Below the pieces are notes generated by a model. The model ran no database searches, was not told the origin of the DNA, and was given only the letters and a program-made list of their open reading frames with translations. A program made the translations under genes and the position numbers. Below, piece by piece: positions 60,293 through 64,000 of a stretch of 64,000 bases of DNA. The stretch comes from Pseudomonas sp. Root71 (GTDB taxonomy: Bacteria; Pseudomonadota; Gammaproteobacteria; Pseudomonadales; Pseudomonadaceae), in the NCBI RefSeq assembly GCF_001429045.1, contig NZ_LMHY01000005.1:147632-211631 (forward strand), given 5' to 3'. Numbering within the stretch: the stretch's first letter is position 1; each line of letters opens with the position of its first letter.

Positions 60293-61813
60293 ATGAACTA
60301 CGCCCACCCAGGCACTCCCGGTGCCATCGTTTCGTTCAAAGCCAAATACGGTAACTACATCGGCGGTGAATTCGTCGCGCCGGTCAATGGTCAGTACTTC
60401 ACCACGACTTCGCCCGTAAATGGCCAACCGATTGCCGAATTTCCACGTTCCACCGCCGAAGACATCGAAAATGCACTGGACGCAGCCCACGCCGCGGCCG
60501 ATGCCTGGGGCAAGACCTCAGTGCAGGACCGCTCTTTGGCGCTGCTGAAAATCGCCGACCGCATCGAGCAAAACCTCGAACTGCTGGCCGTCACCGAAAC
60601 CTGGGACAACGGCAAAGCCGTGCGTGAAACGCTGAACGCCGACATCCCGTTGGCCGCCGACCACTTCCGCTACTACGCCGGTTGCATCCGTGCGCAGGAA
60701 GGTAGTTCGGCCGAAATCAACGAACACACCGCGGCCTATCACTTCCATGAGCCGCTGGGCGTGGTCGGGCAGATCATTCCGTGGAACTTCCCGATCCTGA
60801 TGGCCGCGTGGAAACTCGCCCCGGCCCTGGCCGCCGGTAACTGCGTGGTGCTCAAGCCTGCGGAGCAAACTCCGCTGGGCATTACCGTGCTGATGGAGCT
60901 GATCGGCGACCTGCTGCCGCCGGGCGTGCTGAACGTGGTGCAAGGCTTCGGCAAAGAAGCCGGCGAAGCGCTGGCCACCAGCAAACGCATTGCCAAGATT
61001 GCCTTCACCGGCTCAACCCCGGTCGGCTCGCACATCATGAAATGCGCCGCCGAAAACATCATTCCGTCCACCGTGGAGCTGGGTGGCAAATCGCCGAACA
61101 TCTTCTTCGAAGACATCATGAAGGCTGAGCCTTCGTTCATCGAAAAAGCCGCTGAAGGCCTGGTGCTGGCGTTCTTCAACCAGGGCGAAGTCTGCACCTG
61201 CCCTTCCCGTGCGCTGGTGCAAGAGTCGATCTACGACGAATTCATGGCCGTCGTCATGAAGAAAGTTCTGCAAATCAAACGTGGCGACCCGCTGGACACC
61301 GACACCATGGTCGGCGCCCAGGCGTCCGAGCAGCAATTCGACAAAATCCTTTCGTACCTGGAAATCGCCAAGGGCGAAGGCGCCGAGCTGCTGACCGGCG
61401 GCAAGGTGGAAAAACTCGAGGGCAACCTGGCGAGTGGGTATTACATCCAGCCGACGCTGCTCAAGGGCACCAACAAAATGCGCGTGTTCCAGGAAGAAAT
61501 CTTTGGCCCGGTGGTGAGCATCACCACCTTCAAGGACGAAGCCGAAGCCCTGGCCATCGCCAACGACACCGAGTTCGGCCTGGGCGCCGGCCTCTGGACT
61601 CGCGACATCAACCGCGCCTATCGCATGGGCCGCGCCATCAAGGCGGGTCGCGTGTGGACCAACTGCTACCACCTGTACCCGGCGCACGCCGCGTTCGGCG
61701 GTTACAAAAAGTCCGGCGTCGGCCGTGAAACTCACAAGATGATGCTCGACCACTATCAGCAGACCAAAAACCTGCTGGTGAGCTACGACATCAATCCGTT
61801 GGGCTTCTTCTAA
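60293..61813 (+). CDS. NAD-dependent acetaldehyde dehydrogenase (ExaC/AldB-like)
   Basis: 506 aa. Begins [20 protein letters not shown], typical of ExaC-type ALDHs; [37 protein letters not shown], the catalytic Glu in [14 protein letters not shown] and Cys in [12 protein letters not shown]. It oxidises acetaldehyde to acetate, removing the product of PhnX, 74 bp downstream of it. Feeds the acs gene at the right edge. Confidence 0.85.
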   Translation: MNYAHPGTPGAIVSFKAKYGNYIGGEFVAPVNGQYFTTTSPVNGQPIAEFPRSTAEDIENALDAAHAAADAWGKTSVQDRSLALLKIADRIEQNLELLAVTETWDNGKAVRETLNADIPLAADHFRYYAGCIRAQEGSSAEINEHTAAYHFHEPLGVVGQIIPWNFPILMAAWKLAPALAAGNCVVLKPAEQTPLGITVLMELIGDLLPPGVLNVVQGFGKEAGEALATSKRIAKIAFTGSTPVGSHIMKCAAENIIPSTVELGGKSPNIFFEDIMKAEPSFIEKAAEGLVLAFFNQGEVCTCPSRALVQESIYDEFMAVVMKKVLQIKRGDPLDTDTMVGAQASEQQFDKILSYLEIAKGEGAELLTGGKVEKLEGNLASGYYIQPTLLKGTNKMRVFQEEIFGPVVSITTFKDEAEALAIANDTEFGLGAGLWTRDINRAYRMGRAIKAGRVWTNCYHLYPAHAAFGGYKKSGVGRETHKMMLDHYQQTKNLLVSYDINPLGFF

Positions 61814-61834
61814 CCCGGCGCGAATCGCCTAACG

Positions 61835-61905
61835 GCCATCGCGAGCAAGCTCGGCTCCTACAGGATTGCGTTTTACCTGTAGGAGCATGGCTTGCCAGCG
61901 ATGGC
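61835..61905. repeat. REP pair between the aldehyde dehydrogenase and MCP genes
   Basis: Arms at 61835-61863 and 61877-61905 are imperfect inverted copies (GCCATCGCGAGCAAGCTCGG and CTGTAGGAGCATGGCTTGCC cores) with a short ~13-bp centre: a REP hybrid of the GTAGGAG and GCGAGCAAGC types. Confidence 0.7.
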
Positions 61906-61972
61906 GTCCTCAATACTTGACATTCAAGGACTGGATGCCCTGCTCCCCTTGATCGATCCTTTGGAGTCCTCG

Positions 61973-63856
61973 ATGAAAATCCGTTACAAGGTGAGCCTTG
62001 TGGCTGCTTGCGTGCTGCTTGTGACGACCAGTCTTCTATCGCTGGTTCAGGTAGAGCAGATACGTACGATTTTGCGTCACCAGGTCGAGGCGAGCATTTC
62101 CGAATCGAGCAATGCTGTGGCACGTCAAATCGAAAACTGGCTGAACGGAAAACTACGGCTGATGGATTTGGCATCCCAAGCGATCGACCGTCAGTACAGT
62201 GCACAGGCGACCCAGCGAATCATCGATTCGCCCATTCTGAAAGATGAATTCAAGTTGGTATTCGGCGCCCTTGAGTCTGATGGAAAACCCATCAAGAACA
62301 CGGCTTCCTGGAATCCAAAACCTGATTATGACGGTCGCATCCGCCCTTGGTACGCGACCGGAAAGGCCAGTAACCAAGCCGTTTTAACCGAACCCTACAA
62401 AGATTCCACTACGGGTGAAATTCTGATCTCGACAGTCGCACGGATCAGCGACGCAGGTCAGGTGCTCGGGGTATTTGGCGGTGACATCAGCCTGACCAAG
62501 GTTGCCGATGCCATTAATACATTGGATTTCGGTGGGGCCGGTTATGCGTTCCTGCTGAGTAAAAGTGGCAACATTATTTCCCACCCGAACGCTGATCTGA
62601 ACGGCAAGCCCTACAGCCAGCTGTTCGCAGGAAACGTCCTGCCCCTCGACAGTCAGCTTCAGGAGGTGCGCAGCGGTGAAAAGTCCCTGCTGGTGTCCTT
62701 CATCCCACTCACCCATCTCAAGGGCATGGATTGGTACATCGGTGTGGTGCTCGATCAGGACATCGTCATGGCCGCAGCCCACACCCTGAGCTGGCGAGCC
62801 GTTATCGGTACGGGCCTGGGCGTGCTGCTTAGCCTGTTGGTGTTGGGGTTGCTGGTCAGACGGCTACTGCGGCCCTTGGATCAACTCAAGGATTCGTTGG
62901 CCGACATCAATCGCGGAGAAGGCGACCTGACCCGCCAGCTACCCGTGGTCGGCAATGATGAAATTGCGCTGGTCGCCGGGGAGTTCAATCAGTTCCTGCA
63001 GAACCTGAAAACACTCATTGGCGATGTGAAAAGCAGCTCGCAACAAGTCCGCGCGAGCACCACTGCGACGTCATGTGAAGCCGATCAGGCCGCCCACCGC
63101 GTACAGATTCAATTACAGGAACTGGATCAACTCTCCACCGCCATGACCGAGATGGCCTCGACAGCCGAGGACGTGGCGCGCAATGCTCAAGCCGCTGCCG
63201 AGGCGGCGATCGTTGCCACCGAGGAAACAGCAGACGGGGTGGCCCTGGTCTCCAAGTCAACGGGGGCGATCAAGCGTTTGGCTGACGAGATGGACGACAC
63301 CGGTCATGCGATTAATGAATTGTCCACGCTCAGTCAACGCATCGAATCGATCGTGGCGGTCATCACCAGCATCGCCGACCAAACCAATCTTCTCGCGCTC
63401 AATGCCGCCATCGAGGCGGCACGTGCCGGTGAAACGGGACGCGGTTTCGCCGTAGTGGCTGACGAGGTGCGCTCCTTGGCCTTTCGTACTCAGCAATCCA
63501 CTCAGGAAATACGCCTGATGATTGATCAATTGCAGACAGGTGTGAAACACGCCCAAGTGCGAATGCAGCAAAGCCGTGACACGGCCAGTAAGACTGCCGG
63601 GGAAGCCAATGCAGCCAATGACACGCTCGAACGGATACGTGAGGCGATTTTTCGCATCAATGACATGAACCTGCAGATTGCCGCGGCGGCGGAAGAACAG
63701 AGCACCACGACCGAGGAAATCAATCGCAACACGACGAACATCCGCGATATCAGTCTTGAAGTATCCGCCAGTGCGGACAAGCAGGTTCACCAATGCTCAG
63801 CGATGGTGGACCACGTCGGCCAGCAAGACAAACTGCTCAGTCGCTTCCGGATTTGA
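61973..63856 (+). CDS. Methyl-accepting chemotaxis protein with a periplasmic Cache sensor
   Basis: 627 aa from ATG 61973 (GGAG upstream); the frame is open above. First transmembrane helix (residues ~7-26), dCache domain with [33 protein letters not shown] and [17 protein letters not shown], second helix ~283-305 ([19 protein letters not shown]), HAMP ([28 protein letters not shown]), and the conserved hairpin [16 protein letters not shown]. Such Cache sensors often bind amino acids or organic acids; the ligand is unknown. It is followed by acs. Confidence 0.87.
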   Translation: MKIRYKVSLVAACVLLVTTSLLSLVQVEQIRTILRHQVEASISESSNAVARQIENWLNGKLRLMDLASQAIDRQYSAQATQRIIDSPILKDEFKLVFGALESDGKPIKNTASWNPKPDYDGRIRPWYATGKASNQAVLTEPYKDSTTGEILISTVARISDAGQVLGVFGGDISLTKVADAINTLDFGGAGYAFLLSKSGNIISHPNADLNGKPYSQLFAGNVLPLDSQLQEVRSGEKSLLVSFIPLTHLKGMDWYIGVVLDQDIVMAAAHTLSWRAVIGTGLGVLLSLLVLGLLVRRLLRPLDQLKDSLADINRGEGDLTRQLPVVGNDEIALVAGEFNQFLQNLKTLIGDVKSSSQQVRASTTATSCEADQAAHRVQIQLQELDQLSTAMTEMASTAEDVARNAQAAAEAAIVATEETADGVALVSKSTGAIKRLADEMDDTGHAINELSTLSQRIESIVAVITSIADQTNLLALNAAIEAARAGETGRGFAVVADEVRSLAFRTQQSTQEIRLMIDQLQTGVKHAQVRMQQSRDTASKTAGEANAANDTLERIREAIFRINDMNLQIAAAAEEQSTTTEEINRNTTNIRDISLEVSASADKQVHQCSAMVDHVGQQDKLLSRFRI

Positions 63857-63934
63857 GTTCCGCAATCGCCCGATTGTTTGTATTCCCCACCCGCTACAGC
63901 TCACAAAAACAACTATTCCACCGAGGTAAGAAAG

Positions 63935-64000
63935 ATGAGTGCGGCTTCCCTGTATCCCGTTCGTCCCGAGGTTCTGGCTAACACGCTGACCGACGAGGCG
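63935..64000 (+). CDS. acs: Acetyl-CoA synthetase, 5' end only
   Basis: The last 66 bases encode MSAASLYPVRPEVLANTLTD and continue out of the window. This N-terminus matches Pseudomonas AcsA as I recall it. GAGGTAAG lies at 63923-63930. It would activate acetate made by the aldehyde dehydrogenase. Confidence 0.75.
   Translation, partial: MSAASLYPVRPEVLANTLTDEA

Noticed and set aside
1..64000. CRISPR array
   Set aside because: No regularly spaced identical repeats of 24-40 bp with unique spacers were seen; the repeats are REP pairs or pairs of direct repeats.

Overview
The window is GC-rich, gene-dense DNA from a Pseudomonas, most likely of the P. fluorescens group. The evidence is the many Pseudomonas-type REP hairpins (GCGAGCAAGCTCGCTCCC and variants), an OprD-family porin, and a block (about 10.0-24.2 kb) whose order matches, as I recall it, PAO1 PA5188 to PA5164: 3-hydroxyacyl-CoA dehydrogenase, thioesterase, formate-dehydrogenase-like oxidoreductase/fdhD/LysR, kbp(lysM), yrfG, nudE, cysQ, dctD/dctB, rfbC(rmlC). 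I see no rRNA, complete tRNA or CRISPR array.

Layout. 0-4 kb: a decaying region with an amber-interrupted gene, a large membrane-anchored propeller-like protein of unknown function, and fragments. 4-6.3 kb: a hipB-hipA toxin-antitoxin operon with a third, translationally coupled DUF1493 (acyl-carrier-protein-like) gene and a repeat-rich operator. 6.3-7.4 kb: small paralogous Pseudomonas proteins. 7.8-24.2 kb: housekeeping genes as above. 24.3-34.3 kb: a three-domain kinase/aminotransferase fusion, agmatine deiminase, an OprD-family porin, DsbA-like proteins, a higBA-type toxin-antitoxin pair, and a tautomerase/DsbA/SDR cluster.

34.3-42.3 kb is a genomic island bounded by 85-bp direct repeats exactly 7.9 kb apart. 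Each repeat holds a terminator hairpin and the 3' half of a tRNA-like sequence. The island carries a Gtr-like surface-glycan modification cassette: a membrane polytopic protein, a GtrB-type glycosyltransferase and a GtrA flippase, interleaved with sugar-tailoring genes (WecE aminotransferase, PglD/NeuD-like acyltransferase, WbqC-like protein, methyltransferase, propeller glycosidase-like protein). Directly next to it, 42.3-53 kb is a second, P4-satellite-like integrative element: tyrosine integrase, AlpA regulator, Toprim primase, DUF3987 helicase-like protein and a ribbon-helix-helix protein. Its AT-richer cargo is a cysteine-peptidase-like protein, a HExxH metallopeptidase-like protein and a Septu-like ATPase/HNH pair, i.e. 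a probable anti-phage module.

53.5-64 kb returns to chromosome-like DNA: alr, a dadA broken by an internal out-of-frame deletion, a 2-aminoethylphosphonate degradation cluster (phnW, transporter, phnX, aldehyde dehydrogenase), a chemoreceptor, and the start of acetyl-CoA synthetase. PhnW, PhnX, the aldehyde dehydrogenase and Acs would together take aminoethylphosphonate to acetyl-CoA.
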